A stretch of DNA of 24,837 bases from an uncultured Verrucomicrobiota bacterium. Its GTDB lineage: Bacteria > Verrucomicrobiota > Kiritimatiellia > CAIVKH01. Below are positions 14,315 to 22,593 of the stretch, in pieces (positions within the stretch are counted from its first letter, which is position 1; each line of letters begins with the position of its first letter). The notes below the pieces were generated by a model, which searched no databases, had not been told where the DNA came from, and was given only the letters and a program-made list of their open reading frames with translations. A program made the translations under genes and the position numbers. The stretch lies in the NCBI GenBank assembly GCA_937996795.1, contig CALKUH010000058.1, forward strand, positions 1 through 24,837, read 5' to 3'.

Positions 14315-15801
14315 TGCCTGGAAGCGAACATCCTGTCTTCACCGACGGCCTGCACCTGCCCGAGCCGGAACTCGAGGCGCGGATGATCCGCGAACTCGAC
14401 GCCTTCCTCGGTCACCCGCCGCGCCGGCGGCTCGAAGCCGGCGCGCTGCTCTTTGGCGAGGATGTGGAACTGGACAGCTTGTGGATTCTGCTCGACGGGC
14501 AGGTGCGCCTCTTCCGCACGATCCAGGGACAGGAAGTCGTCTTCCATTCCCAAACCGTTGGACGCATCGTGGGGTTGCTCGCGTTTGCCAGCCGGAATCG
14601 GTCCTTCTTCGCCTGCCGGGCCGTGACGCCGGTGACGCTTCTCGAAATCCGCTTCGAAGATCTCTCGCGCGCGCTCGAGTCGAACCCGGCCCTCCTCGGT
14701 CTCTTCAGCGCGGTCCTGCTCCGCTCCATGGCGCGGCGGAACCGGCGCCTGGTCGAATTGCAGACCGAGGTCCTTTCCCTCAACCAGACGCTCGCGGCCG
14801 AACGCGACCAGCTCGCACGCACCCTCCGCGAACTGCAACAGGCGCAGGCCCTGCTGGTCGAATCGGAGAAAATGGCGACACTCGGACAGATCGCCGCCGG
14901 CGTCGCGCACGAGCTCAACAACCCGATCGCCGCCATCGCGCGCGCGGCGGACTTCCTCGGGCAGGACCTGCAACGCCTCGCGGGGTCCATGCCGGGCGGC
15001 GATGTGTTCCGCGAGCACCTTGCGCGGACCCTCGCGCAAAAACCCACCTCCACCCGCGAGCAGCGGGAAGCGCGCGCCCAGCTGGCGCGCGAGACCGGCG
15101 ACGAGACCCTCGCGTCGCGCATGGTTGAAATCGGGCTGGCGCACAAGGCGGAACTCGAAGAAGTGGCGCGCCAGCTCGCGCAGCGACCGGAGCAGGCGCT
15201 GGAAACCCTCGCCGGCTTCCATCAGGTGGGCGCGGCGCTCCGCAACATCGAACGTTGCGCCCGCCGCATCACCGACCTCGTGCAAAGCTTGCGCTCCTAC
15301 GCCCGCGCGGATGAGCCCGATCCCCGCGAGACCGATTTGCGCGAGGGCCTCGACGATACACTGAACCTGCTCGCGCACCGCCTGCGCGAGGTCGAGGTGG
15401 ATCGCCAGTATGGCGACCTGCCGCCGGTCTCCATCCGCGGCGGGGAACTTAACCAGGTCTGGACCAACCTGATTGTCAACGCGCTGGATGCGATGAAAAA
15501 TCGCGGCCGCCTCGTCGTGCGCACCGAAGCGCTGCCTTCCGGCCACATGGCCGTCCACATCATCGACAGCGGCCCCGGGATCCCGCCGGAGCACAAGGCC
15601 CGGATCTTCGACCTTCAATTCACCACCCGGCAGGGTCGCGTGGAGTTCGGACTGGGCCTCGGCCTCGCCATCAGCCGCAACATCGTCACGCGGCTCGGCG
15701 GCACCCTGACCGTGGAGTCCAGCCCCGGTTGCACGGATTTCTGCGTCACCCTGCCCCGCACACCACCTGTCCGCCCAGTCCCCCAGGAGACCACGCCATG
15801 A
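14314..15801 (+). CDS. Sensor histidine kinase with cyclic-nucleotide-binding-like domain
   Basis: 495 residues with no membrane segments, so it is cytoplasmic. Residues ~30-145 form a CRP/cNMP-binding-like beta-roll (EAGALLFGEDVELDSLWILLDGQVRLFR, then VGLLAFASRNRSFFACRA). A coiled coil at ~145-185 leads to the H-box, GQIAAGVAHELNNPI, with the phosphoacceptor His199. The dimerisation region is unusually long (~200-330), holding an extra Arg/Glu-rich helical stretch. The ATPase domain has the N-box QVWTNLIVNALDAM (381-394), G1 DSGPGIP (418-424), the F-box region and G2 GLGLGLAIS (446-454). The start overlaps the transporter stop, and the stop overlaps the response regulator start (ATGA). The ligand is unknown; a metabolite or redox signal linked to the transported acid is plausible. 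Confidence 0.92.
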   Translation: MPGSEHPVFTDGLHLPEPELEARMIRELDAFLGHPPRRRLEAGALLFGEDVELDSLWILLDGQVRLFRTIQGQEVVFHSQTVGRIVGLLAFASRNRSFFACRAVTPVTLLEIRFEDLSRALESNPALLGLFSAVLLRSMARRNRRLVELQTEVLSLNQTLAAERDQLARTLRELQQAQALLVESEKMATLGQIAAGVAHELNNPIAAIARAADFLGQDLQRLAGSMPGGDVFREHLARTLAQKPTSTREQREARAQLARETGDETLASRMVEIGLAHKAELEEVARQLAQRPEQALETLAGFHQVGAALRNIERCARRITDLVQSLRSYARADEPDPRETDLREGLDDTLNLLAHRLREVEVDRQYGDLPPVSIRGGELNQVWTNLIVNALDAMKNRGRLVVRTEALPSGHMAVHIIDSGPGIPPEHKARIFDLQFTTRQGRVEFGLGLGLAISRNIVTRLGGTLTVESSPGCTDFCVTLPRTPPVRPVPQETTP

Positions 15802-16277
15802 ACCAGATCCTCATCCTCTGCATCGAGGACGAATCCGAAGTGCGCGACGCGCTCGTGCGCGATCTCGCCCCGTTCCGCCCCGTCTTTCGGATTGAAGCCG
15901 CGGAGGATGCGGCGGATGCGCGCACGGTCCTGCGCGAAGCGGAGGCGGCCGGCGACCGGGTCGGCCTCATCCTCTGCGATCATCTCCTGCCCGGCCAGCG
16001 CGGCGTCGACCTGCTGATCGAGTTGCACCGCGAACCCGCCACGCGCGCCACGCGAAAGGTGCTCATCACCGGGCAGGCCGGCCTCGACGACACCATCCGC
16101 GCCATCAACCAGGCCGGACTCCAGCACTACATCGCCAAGCCGTGGCAGCCGGCCGATCTCCACGCGATTGTACGGAACCAGCTCACCGATTATGTGATGG
16201 CCAACGAGGAGGAGCTCCTGCCGTACGTCTCGACACTCGACGGCCCGCGACTGCTCGAAGCCCTCGCGAAGAAATAG
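15798..16277 (+). CDS. Single-domain response regulator
   Basis: 159 residues. The receiver domain is complete: acidic pair Glu10-Asp11, phosphoacceptor Asp61 in LILCDHLLPG, Thr91 in LITGQ, and Lys114 in YIAKPW. After residue ~128 there is only a short helical tail (QLTDYVMANEEELLPY...) without a helix-turn-helix or enzymatic domain. It must act by protein contact, for example on the kinase, the transporter or another regulator. The start codon overlaps the kinase stop as ATGA, and the porin gene follows after 25 bases. It is the cognate partner of the upstream kinase by position. Confidence 0.92.
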   Translation: MNQILILCIEDESEVRDALVRDLAPFRPVFRIEAAEDAADARTVLREAEAAGDRVGLILCDHLLPGQRGVDLLIELHREPATRATRKVLITGQAGLDDTIRAINQAGLQHYIAKPWQPADLHAIVRNQLTDYVMANEEELLPYVSTLDGPRLLEALAKK

Positions 16278-16302
16278 TCCAAGCCCAACACAAAGGAACA
16301 CC

Positions 16303-17553
16303 ATGAAACTCATGCATGCCGCCGGCCTGGCCGGACTGTTCGCCATCGCCGCGCACGCGGGCGAAACCGATGACCGCTTCGCGTCGCTCGAAAAGCGGAT
16401 CGCGGAGCTCGAAGCGGCGAAACCCGCCGCCACCCGCCTCGAAGCCTCGTGGCGCCCCGGCCTCTGGCTGGCCTCGCCCGACAAAGCCGTGCAACTGCGC
16501 ATCGGCGGCCGCGTGCAGAATGATTGGTCCTTCGCCGTCGCCGCGGACGATGCCCTCGAAGCGGAAGTCGGCGCGCTCGACGACACGATCGACTTCCGCC
16601 GCATCTGGCTGGAACTCGACGGAACGCTCTACACGCGGACCTACTACTCGGCGCACGTGGATTTCGTCGGCGGAAAAACCGGCGTCCGCAACATGTTCGT
16701 TGGCGTCAATTCCGTGCCCGTCCTCGGCAAGATCCAGGTCGGCAACCAACAGGAACCCTTCGGTCTCGAAGAACTGACGAGCAACAACAACATCACGTTC
16801 CTCGAGCGTTCCCTGTCCCTGTTTTATCCGAGCTACAACGCCGGCATCCGGATGCTCCGCTCACTGGCGGACAAACGGATGACCGCATCCGCCGGTCTCT
16901 TCCGCGACACCGACGACACCGGGCGCATTGTTTCGGATGACGGCTACAATACGACGGCCCGCCTGACCGGCACGCCGATCTACAGCGACGAGGGTCGCCG
17001 CCTGATCCACGTCGGTATCGCGGGAAGTTTCCAGACCACGCCGACCGGCACGGCCCAATATCGCGGGCGCCCGGAGAACCGCTGGGAGCCGAACTTCGTG
17101 AGCCTCACCAACATTCCCGCCGACGAGGTGACGCTGGCCGGCTTGGAGTGGGCCGCGGTCTATGACGCGCTCTCCGCGCAGGCGGAATGGAACATGGCGG
17201 CGCCCGACACGGAAAACAACGACCCCGAATTCTCGGGTTATTATGCGCAAGTGAGTTATTTCCTGACCGGCGAACACCGCCCCTACGACCGGGAGACCGG
17301 CTGCTTCGGGCGCATCACGCCGAAGCAGAATTTCGGCGACGGCGGCGCGGGCGCGTGGGAAGTGGCGCTGCGCGTCTCCGGCGTGGACCTGAACGACGGC
17401 GACTACCAGGGCGGCGAGATGCAGAACTACACCGCCGGCCTCAACTGGTATCTCAACCCCAACGTGCGGATGATGCTCAACTACATCCGCTCCGACCTCG
17501 ACACGGTTGGCGACGCCGACACCGTGCTCGCGCGCTTCCAAGTCGCGTTCTGA
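16303..17553 (+). CDS. OprO/OprP-type outer-membrane porin
   Basis: 416 residues. A short signal peptide (cleavage near AHAGE, residue ~19) is followed by a coiled-coil segment RFASLEKRIAELEAAKPA (~25-42), as in trimeric porins of the phosphate-selective Porin_O_P family. Then comes a barrel with FRRIWLELDGTLYTRTYYSAHVDF, VLGKIQVGNQQEPFGLEELTS and FLERSLSLFYPSYNAGI, all typical of that family, ending in the outer-membrane C-terminal Phe (FQVAF). An AAGGA ribosome site precedes ATG at 16303. As the last gene of the DASS-kinase-regulator cluster it probably admits the transported organic acid or another anion rather than phosphate specifically; no Arg ladder could be assigned by eye. Confidence 0.9.
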   Translation: MKLMHAAGLAGLFAIAAHAGETDDRFASLEKRIAELEAAKPAATRLEASWRPGLWLASPDKAVQLRIGGRVQNDWSFAVAADDALEAEVGALDDTIDFRRIWLELDGTLYTRTYYSAHVDFVGGKTGVRNMFVGVNSVPVLGKIQVGNQQEPFGLEELTSNNNITFLERSLSLFYPSYNAGIRMLRSLADKRMTASAGLFRDTDDTGRIVSDDGYNTTARLTGTPIYSDEGRRLIHVGIAGSFQTTPTGTAQYRGRPENRWEPNFVSLTNIPADEVTLAGLEWAAVYDALSAQAEWNMAAPDTENNDPEFSGYYAQVSYFLTGEHRPYDRETGCFGRITPKQNFGDGGAGAWEVALRVSGVDLNDGDYQGGEMQNYTAGLNWYLNPNVRMMLNYIRSDLDTVGDADTVLARFQVAF

Positions 17554-17566
17554 CCGCGGGGAAAAA

Positions 17567-17619
17567 GTTTTTACAGACGTTGCAAACACGCCGGAATCGT
17601 TTTTACAGACGTTGCAAAC
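17567..17619. repeat. Two copies of a 21-bp direct repeat
   Basis: Identical 21-bp copies at 17567-17587 and 17599-17619, 32 bases apart start to start. Each begins GTTTTTACAGAC and ends GTTGCAAAC, a loosely palindromic arrangement. They lie between the porin stop and the convergent GH31 gene. The second copy supplies the last codons and TAA stop of the GH31 gene. No terminator hairpin is seen here. Confidence 0.85.
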
Positions 17620-20206
17620 CGGCCCCGCGCAGCGTGACCACGACGGGCGTGCCGACGGGGCGCGGGCCGAGATCCAGTTCGAGGACCGGCTGGACGTCGG
17701 CGGCGCCCCGCGTGGCGAGCGACGCGAGCGGCAGGCGGAATGGCGACTTCGTCCAGCGCGCGGACGCGGTGCGTACGCCATCGATGAGCACCTCGGACGG
17801 TTCCGCCTCAAGGCCGTGCAAGCGCAGCGCGATGCGGCGGGTTGGGTGCGCGCCAGGATAGCCGCCGCGCGCGGCGTCGATGGCGAGGCTCAACCCGGAG
17901 GGACCCGCCTCCGCGCGGAAGGTCGTCGTGCGTGAGGCGCCGTCGAGATAGCCGCAGCTGTGGCCGTCATCCTCGTAGAGGTCGCGCTGCACGGTTCCGG
18001 CGGCATCCGGCGCATACCAGTCCACCTGCACGTCCGGCCATGCGGCTTCGCCGCTGGACGCGCGCGGTGGGATGGAGAAAACAAGCCCCCCGCCCCGCAC
18101 CCACATCGGCACGCGCGCGAGCGGACAGGCGACGCGTTGCGTGGCGGGGCCGGTGACGCGCTCGCCGCTCCAGACATCAAGCCACGAGCCGGGCGGAATC
18201 CAGACCGGGCGTTCCGCTTGCGCCCGCGTGTGGCGACCCCAGAGGAATTCGCACATGGTATGCCAGGTGCCGGTGGATCGATAATCGATGCGGAGTGCGT
18301 AGCGGCGACCCGGCTGGAGCAGGATATCCGCGGTCTTGTACACGGGGCCGGCGCGGTCGGCGAAATCAATCAGGACCTCGCCGTCGAGCGACACCCGCAC
18401 GCGGTCATCGGTCCGGATGGCGAGCCGGTACAAGCCTCGTTCCGGCGCCGGGCCGAGCTGGCCGGTCCAGCGCGCGGAGAAGTGGCGGGGATCGACGGCG
18501 GTTGCGGGTTCCTTGCCGAACCAGCCATGCGCGACGTCGGATTCGATCCGGCGCACGACCGGCTCGCCGCTCCACTCCATGTTGTTAAAATAGGCGGCGT
18601 CCACTCCGGGCGTGCCGTTCCCGGCGGTGAGCATCTGCGGCGGAACGGTGCGGAGCGGGACGACGGACTCGAGCAGCGGCGCGATGAGCAGGTCGCGTCC
18701 GAGCAGATACTGCGTGTCGTCGCGCGCTTCCGGATGCGCCGGCCACTCAAGGTCGCAGCGTCTCGCGATCGGCAGCCCGGTGTCGTGCGCCTCGCGCGCG
18801 GCGGAGTAGAGCGTGGGGAGCAGGCGGTAGCGCAGGCGGATGTACTCGGCGGCGAGTTCACCCGCGATGCCGTAGCGCCAGGGATGGCGGTTGAGGTTTG
18901 CCGAACAGTGCAGCCGGCAGATCGGCGAGAGCGCGCCGTACTGGACGAAACGCGCGTAGAGTTCCTCGTCGGGCGTGTCGTGATGGCCGCCGAGGTCCTC
19001 GCTGACGTATGGGAGCAGCGAGTGCACGCCGCTGTTGACGGCGTTCCGCACGCCGCGCTGGAGATCACTCCATGAGGCGCGCGTGTCGCCGGTCCACCAG
19101 ATCGGAAACCGGTGCGACGCGGGGGACGGCGGCGCGTTGAGGTGGCCGTTGTCGATGCCCTCGACGTTGGACAGCACGAGCGCACGTTCCGCCGGGCGAT
19201 GGGCCTGCGCGATGTCGTGGTAGAGGCGCATCCCCCAGACTTCCTTGGAGAGCCCGGGCGCCGGTTCGCCGAGCGTGACGTGCCAGTTGCGGTCGAACCA
19301 CCAATAGTCGACGCCCAGGCGCAGCAGCGAGGTGAGGCCCTCCGCCCGGTAGCGGAGTTCGCGCGGAGACAGCGGCGACGGGTCCACAGGCTCGGGATGG
19401 TCGTTCAGCATGACGCGGACGTTCCGCGCGTGCGCCGCGGCGACGAACCCGGCGAGGTCGGGCAGCAGCGACGTGTTGATGCCATATCCGTGTGACGCGC
19501 CGACGCGCCAATCGGTGTCGAGGACGAAGAGATCGAGCGGAATCTGGAGGCGGATGTATTCGTCGATCGTCTGCAGCGCTTCGTCCTGCGTGTAGGGATG
19601 ATAGCGGCTGTCGATCAGGCCCAGCGCGCAGAGGGGCGGGAGCGGGATCCGCCCGGTGAGGCGGATGAAGTCGGCCAGGAGTTGGCGGTAGCTGCCGGGG
19701 CCCGGCATGAAGACGTAGACATCGCGGGCCGAGTTGTCGCGCCCCCAGCCGGACAGCGGATGCGAATCATCCGGGGGCGGGAGCGCGCCCCACGGCGGCG
19801 GGATGAGGCGCGGCTGGTCCGCGAATGCCCAGGAGGCGACGGCGTCGCCGGGGGCCGGAAGGAATGCGCGTGAAGGCGCCGGTCGCGCGCCGTCGAACAG
19901 CAACGAGCCATCGGGGGCATGCACGCGCACGCTCTCCAGCGTTGGATGAAGGCCGGAGATCACCACGCGGAACGTGCGGGCGGCGAGTTCCGTGCGGTCC
20001 TGCGTGCCGGCGCGCGTCGTGGCCGCCCCGCTCCATGCGCGCTCCAGGACCTGGAACGTCGGCCGGTCTTCGTATCCGGCGGGACCGCGCTCTTCAATGC
20101 GCAGCAGGGATTCGGAAAGCACCTGAATCCGGAGCCCATCGAGGATGAAAGTGGAAGGCGGTCCCCCCGCGTCGTTTGGCATGCCCTGCGCGTACCAGAG
20201 CGGCAT
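17603..20206 (-). CDS. GH31 family glycoside hydrolase with inserted PA14 domain
   Basis: 867 residues from ATG at 20206; ATG at 20182 is equally possible and neither has a clear ribosome site. The open frame further upstream (to 20872) overlaps the oppositely oriented regulator gene and is not coding. GH31 landmarks: LCALGLIDSRYHPY at the start of the catalytic barrel, nucleophile Asp305 in DYWWFDRNWH, acid/base Asp374 in IWWTGDTRASWSDL, then SEDLGGHHDTPDEELYARF and QYGALSPICRLH. At ~535-660 a PA14-like lectin module is inserted (HGWFGKEP, LYRLAIRTDDRVRVSLDG), after which the C-terminal beta-sandwiches resume (WIPPGSWLDVWSGE). GH31 enzymes act on alpha-glucosides, alpha-xylosides or alpha-galactosides; substrate cannot be told. 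No signal peptide is seen, suggesting cytoplasmic breakdown of imported oligosaccharides. Confidence 0.92.
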   Translation of the reverse strand: MPLWYAQGMPNDAGGPPSTFILDGLRIQVLSESLLRIEERGPAGYEDRPTFQVLERAWSGAATTRAGTQDRTELAARTFRVVISGLHPTLESVRVHAPDGSLLFDGARPAPSRAFLPAPGDAVASWAFADQPRLIPPPWGALPPPDDSHPLSGWGRDNSARDVYVFMPGPGSYRQLLADFIRLTGRIPLPPLCALGLIDSRYHPYTQDEALQTIDEYIRLQIPLDLFVLDTDWRVGASHGYGINTSLLPDLAGFVAAAHARNVRVMLNDHPEPVDPSPLSPRELRYRAEGLTSLLRLGVDYWWFDRNWHVTLGEPAPGLSKEVWGMRLYHDIAQAHRPAERALVLSNVEGIDNGHLNAPPSPASHRFPIWWTGDTRASWSDLQRGVRNAVNSGVHSLLPYVSEDLGGHHDTPDEELYARFVQYGALSPICRLHCSANLNRHPWRYGIAGELAAEYIRLRYRLLPTLYSAAREAHDTGLPIARRCDLEWPAHPEARDDTQYLLGRDLLIAPLLESVVPLRTVPPQMLTAGNGTPGVDAAYFNNMEWSGEPVVRRIESDVAHGWFGKEPATAVDPRHFSARWTGQLGPAPERGLYRLAIRTDDRVRVSLDGEVLIDFADRAGPVYKTADILLQPGRRYALRIDYRSTGTWHTMCEFLWGRHTRAQAERPVWIPPGSWLDVWSGERVTGPATQRVACPLARVPMWVRGGGLVFSIPPRASSGEAAWPDVQVDWYAPDAAGTVQRDLYEDDGHSCGYLDGASRTTTFRAEAGPSGLSLAIDAARGGYPGAHPTRRIALRLHGLEAEPSEVLIDGVRTASARWTKSPFRLPLASLATRGAADVQPVLELDLGPRPVGTPVVVTLRGAGLQRL

Positions 20207-20268
20207 CCGACGCACAAGCCTCCGTTTCCCCCGTCCATCCCCTTTTCGCTTGCGCCGCTGCGTGCTAG

Positions 20269-20286
20269 TTGATAAACGCTTATCAA
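20269..20286. promoter_or_regulatory. Fur-family operator (Zur-like box)
   Basis: TTGATAAACGCTTATCAA has perfect 7-bp arms (TTGATAA and TTATCAA) around four bases. It is centred about 20 bases before the regulator start codon and about 70 bases before the divergent GH31 start, where promoter elements would lie. Position and symmetry suggest autoregulation of the metal operon by the Fur-family protein it encodes. It stands out as AT-rich in a GC-rich setting. Confidence 0.75.
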
Positions 20287-20296
20287 TAAAGACGCG

Positions 20297-20701
20297 ATGC
20301 AACGAAACACCCAGCAACGTGACGCCATTCGAACCGCCCTGGAGCAGGCCGGCCGGCCCTTGAGCCCGCAGGAATTGCTTGTCGCGGCGCGCGCCCGCGT
20401 GCCGGAGCTGGGCCTTGCGACGGTGTATCGCACGATCAAGGCGCTGGTGCAGGAGAACCATCTCGTGCCCGTCGATGTGCCGGGCGAACCTGCGCGCTAT
20501 GAAGCCGCCGGGAAAGCGCATCACCACCACTTTCTCTGCCGCTCCTGCGACCGCCTCTTTGAGTTGAAGGGGTGTCCCGGTAATTTGAACCAACTCGCGC
20601 CCGGCGGCTATGAGGTGGAACGCCACGAGCTCACCCTGTTCGGGCGCTGCGCGGATTGCCGGCCATCTCCTGCGCGCCGGCGAAAGAGCGTGCGCCGATG
20701 A
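20297..20701 (+). CDS. zur: Fur-family metalloregulator, probably Zur
   Basis: 134 residues. The winged-helix DNA-binding part contains LGLATVYRTIKALVQENHL (38-56), the Fur recognition-helix region. AHHHHFLCRSCDRLFELKGC (74-93) and HELTLFGRCADC (110-121) provide the metal sites: Cys81/84 with Cys118/121 form the structural zinc site, and His75-78, Cys93 and His110 are candidate sensor ligands. Family members repress metal uptake genes when their metal is bound. The genes downstream encode a zinc/manganese-type ABC transporter and a His-rich outer-membrane protein, so Zur is favoured over Fur or PerR. The upstream box at 20269 fits autoregulation. The stop overlaps the next gene (ATGA). The C-terminal tail is Arg/Lys-rich. 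Confidence 0.88.
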   Translation: MQRNTQQRDAIRTALEQAGRPLSPQELLVAARARVPELGLATVYRTIKALVQENHLVPVDVPGEPARYEAAGKAHHHHFLCRSCDRLFELKGCPGNLNQLAPGGYEVERHELTLFGRCADCRPSPARRRKSVRR

Positions 20702-21051
20702 TTCCGCGTCGTCCACGTCTCCCCTTCTTCGTTGCAGCCCTCCTCCTGCTGGCGTACGTCTGCGTTCCGTTCGGCCACCTCGCCTGGGGCCACGGCGACG
20801 CCTGCGAACACGCGCAGGAGGACGCATGCGAACGCGACGGCCACGCGCAGTGGACCGATGTCCTGCACCCACACGTTGCCTGCGGGTGGTGCGCGTTCCT
20901 GGGCGGTCTCCAGTCCCTTTCGCACGAGCGCCAGGTAGTGCGCCTGCAGGCCTGTTCCGTCGCGCCGGAAGATGCGCGGGCGCACGCGGCCCGATCGGCG
21001 CCTTCTGATGTCGATTCCTCCATGGGTGGCGCGCGCGCGCCGCCCTGCTGA
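20698..21051 (+). CDS. Small His/Cys-rich membrane-anchored protein
   Basis: 117 residues. One hydrophobic segment (about 9-24, FFVAALLLLAYVCVPFG) is a signal peptide or anchor. It is followed by a region dense in His and Cys: His27, 32, 38, 49, 57 and 59, Cys36 and 44, and a CGWC pair at 62-65. The layout recalls small DUF2946-type proteins of metal loci, but the match is only general. The start codon overlaps the regulator stop as ATGA, so it is translationally coupled and belongs to the metal operon. A periplasmic metal-binding or chaperone role is a reasonable inference; no activity is established. Confidence 0.65.
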   Translation: MIPRRPRLPFFVAALLLLAYVCVPFGHLAWGHGDACEHAQEDACERDGHAQWTDVLHPHVACGWCAFLGGLQSLSHERQVVRLQACSVAPEDARAHAARSAPSDVDSSMGGARAPPC

Positions 21052-21135
21052 TCCGCTCCGTTGAGTCTTGGATGAACCGCGCCGTGTGGACGCGGGTTGA
21101 GTGGCAGTGGATGTATTTCCTGGAGTGGAATCAAT

Positions 21136-22588
21136 ATGCAGGCTTCACCGTTTGTTCGCCGGGGCGCAGCCCTGGCTGTGAGTGTTCTTTTTTCAGCAAC
21201 CGCGCCCGTGTGGGCGGCGGAACCGTCCGAAACCGGCGACCTCAAGCAGCAGTTGGCCCGGATGGAGGCGCGCATCGCCGAACTCGAAGCGGCGAAACCG
21301 GCGACCCCGTCCGGCAATGTCCGGCTGATCGACACCTCCGTGGATGTCCTGGTCGCGGCGGGCACGTCGTCGGAGGACAGCGACGTCGTCGGAGGACAGC
21401 GACGTCGTCGAGGAATTGCAGGGCGGCGGCCATGACCCGAAGCGGCGCGGCTTTACCTTGCAGCAGGCAGAACTGTCGTTAAGCGGCGTTGTGGATCCGT
21501 ACTTCTCGGCGCAGACCCACATCGTCTTTCTCGAGGATGATGTGGAGTTGGAGGAAGCGTATGTAACCTCCACCGCCCTCCCCGGCGGACTCGAATTGAA
21601 GGCCGGTTACTACCTGACGGAATTCGGGCGCATCAATCCCAGCCACCCGCACACATGGCACTGGCTCGACCAGCCGATCGTCGCGTCGCGCCTGATGGGT
21701 GAGGACGGCTTGCGCGCAGCCGGCGCCCGGCTGGCCTGGCTGCTGCCGACGCGCTGGTACTCGCAAGTGTATCTGGGCATCCAGAACGCTGACAGCGACA
21801 CGGCCATCAGTTTCCTCGGAGAGGGACACCACCACGGGGACAAAGAGGAACACAGCCACGCGGAAGACGCACACGAGGAAGAGCACGCGGACGGCGAAGA
21901 GGAACACGGCGAGGAACATGCGGAGTCGGAAGAAGACGAGCATGGCCATGCCGAAGAAGGCGAGACAACCATCGCGGGCCGTACGCGTGTGGATCGCGAT
22001 GCGTCCGACCTCGACGAATATCTGTATTCCGCCCGCTGGGAGAACTCCTTCGATCTGACCGGGCAGTCCACGATCCTCTTCGGTCTTTCCGGTCTCTACG
22101 GCCCGAATGCCGCCAGCGAGGACGGCGAAACGTTCATCTACGGCGCGGATCTCACGTGGAAATGGCGTCCGGCCAGCGGCGCGCGCGGCAAGTTTTTGGT
22201 CTGGCAGACGGAACTCATGCGGCGCGACTTCGACGCGGGTGCGGTTTCCATTCCGCACGATGACCACAGCGACGACTACCCGTCGGAGACGATCGAGGAT
22301 TGGGGCCTCTACAGCCAGCTGGTCTGGGGCTTCGCGCCGCGGTGGGAAACCGGCCTGCGCTTCGAGTATGTGACGGGCAATGACGCCGGTGTTGAAGAGC
22401 GCGACGACGATCCGGCGCGCGCGGACCGCATCCGCATCTCGCCGATGGTGGCGTTCCGCCCCAGTGAGTTCTCCCGCGTTCGCCTGCAGTACAACTATGA
22501 CGATGCGGACTTCCTCGACGATGAGGTCCACACCGTCTGGGCCGGGATTGAGTTCCTGTACGGCAAGCACCCTGCCCACCAATTCTAG
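21136..22588 (+). pseudogene. His-rich outer-membrane protein of the zinc operon, frameshifted by a 19-bp duplication
   Basis: The frame starting at ATG 21136 (GGAG upstream) encodes a signal peptide (to about VWAA, residue 28) and a coiled coil ARMEARIAELEAAKPA. It goes out of frame at a 19-bp tandem duplication (21365-21402) and stops at 21435. The rest continues in another frame to 22588. Removing one 19-bp unit restores a single 477-residue protein reading TSSEDSDVVEELQGGGHDP across the join. The restored protein is a porin-like barrel (QQAELSLSGVVDPYFSAQT, LKAGYYLTEFGRINPSHPH, ending in GIEFLYGKHPAHQF). A loop at ~224-269 is made almost only of His, Glu, Asp and Gly/Ala, a likely zinc-binding loop. 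It sits between the regulator and znuA, so it probably takes zinc across the outer membrane. As read it cannot be exported: the downstream frame lacks a signal peptide. Confidence 0.85.
21365..21402. repeat. 19-bp exact tandem duplication
   Basis: Two exact copies of CGTCGTCGGAGGACAGCGA (21365-21383 and 21384-21402) followed by the first eight bases of a third. Nineteen is not a multiple of three, so gain or loss of one unit changes the reading frame of the outer-membrane protein gene. Confidence 0.97.
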
Positions 22589-22593
22589 GAACC

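Noticed and set aside
13723..15618. Long minus-strand open frame opposite the symporter and histidine kinase
   Set aside because: It lies antisense to two genes with unmistakable family motifs; long antisense frames are expected in GC-rich coding DNA, and its translation shows no domain.
20207..20872. Upstream extension of the GH31 frame
   Set aside because: It overlaps the divergent Fur-family gene and its operator; the translation before residue MPLWY has no GH31 similarity.
21344..22588. Independent start of the outer-membrane protein at ATG 21344
   Set aside because: No ribosome site, Arg-rich start and no signal peptide; the frame is better explained by the 19-bp duplication.
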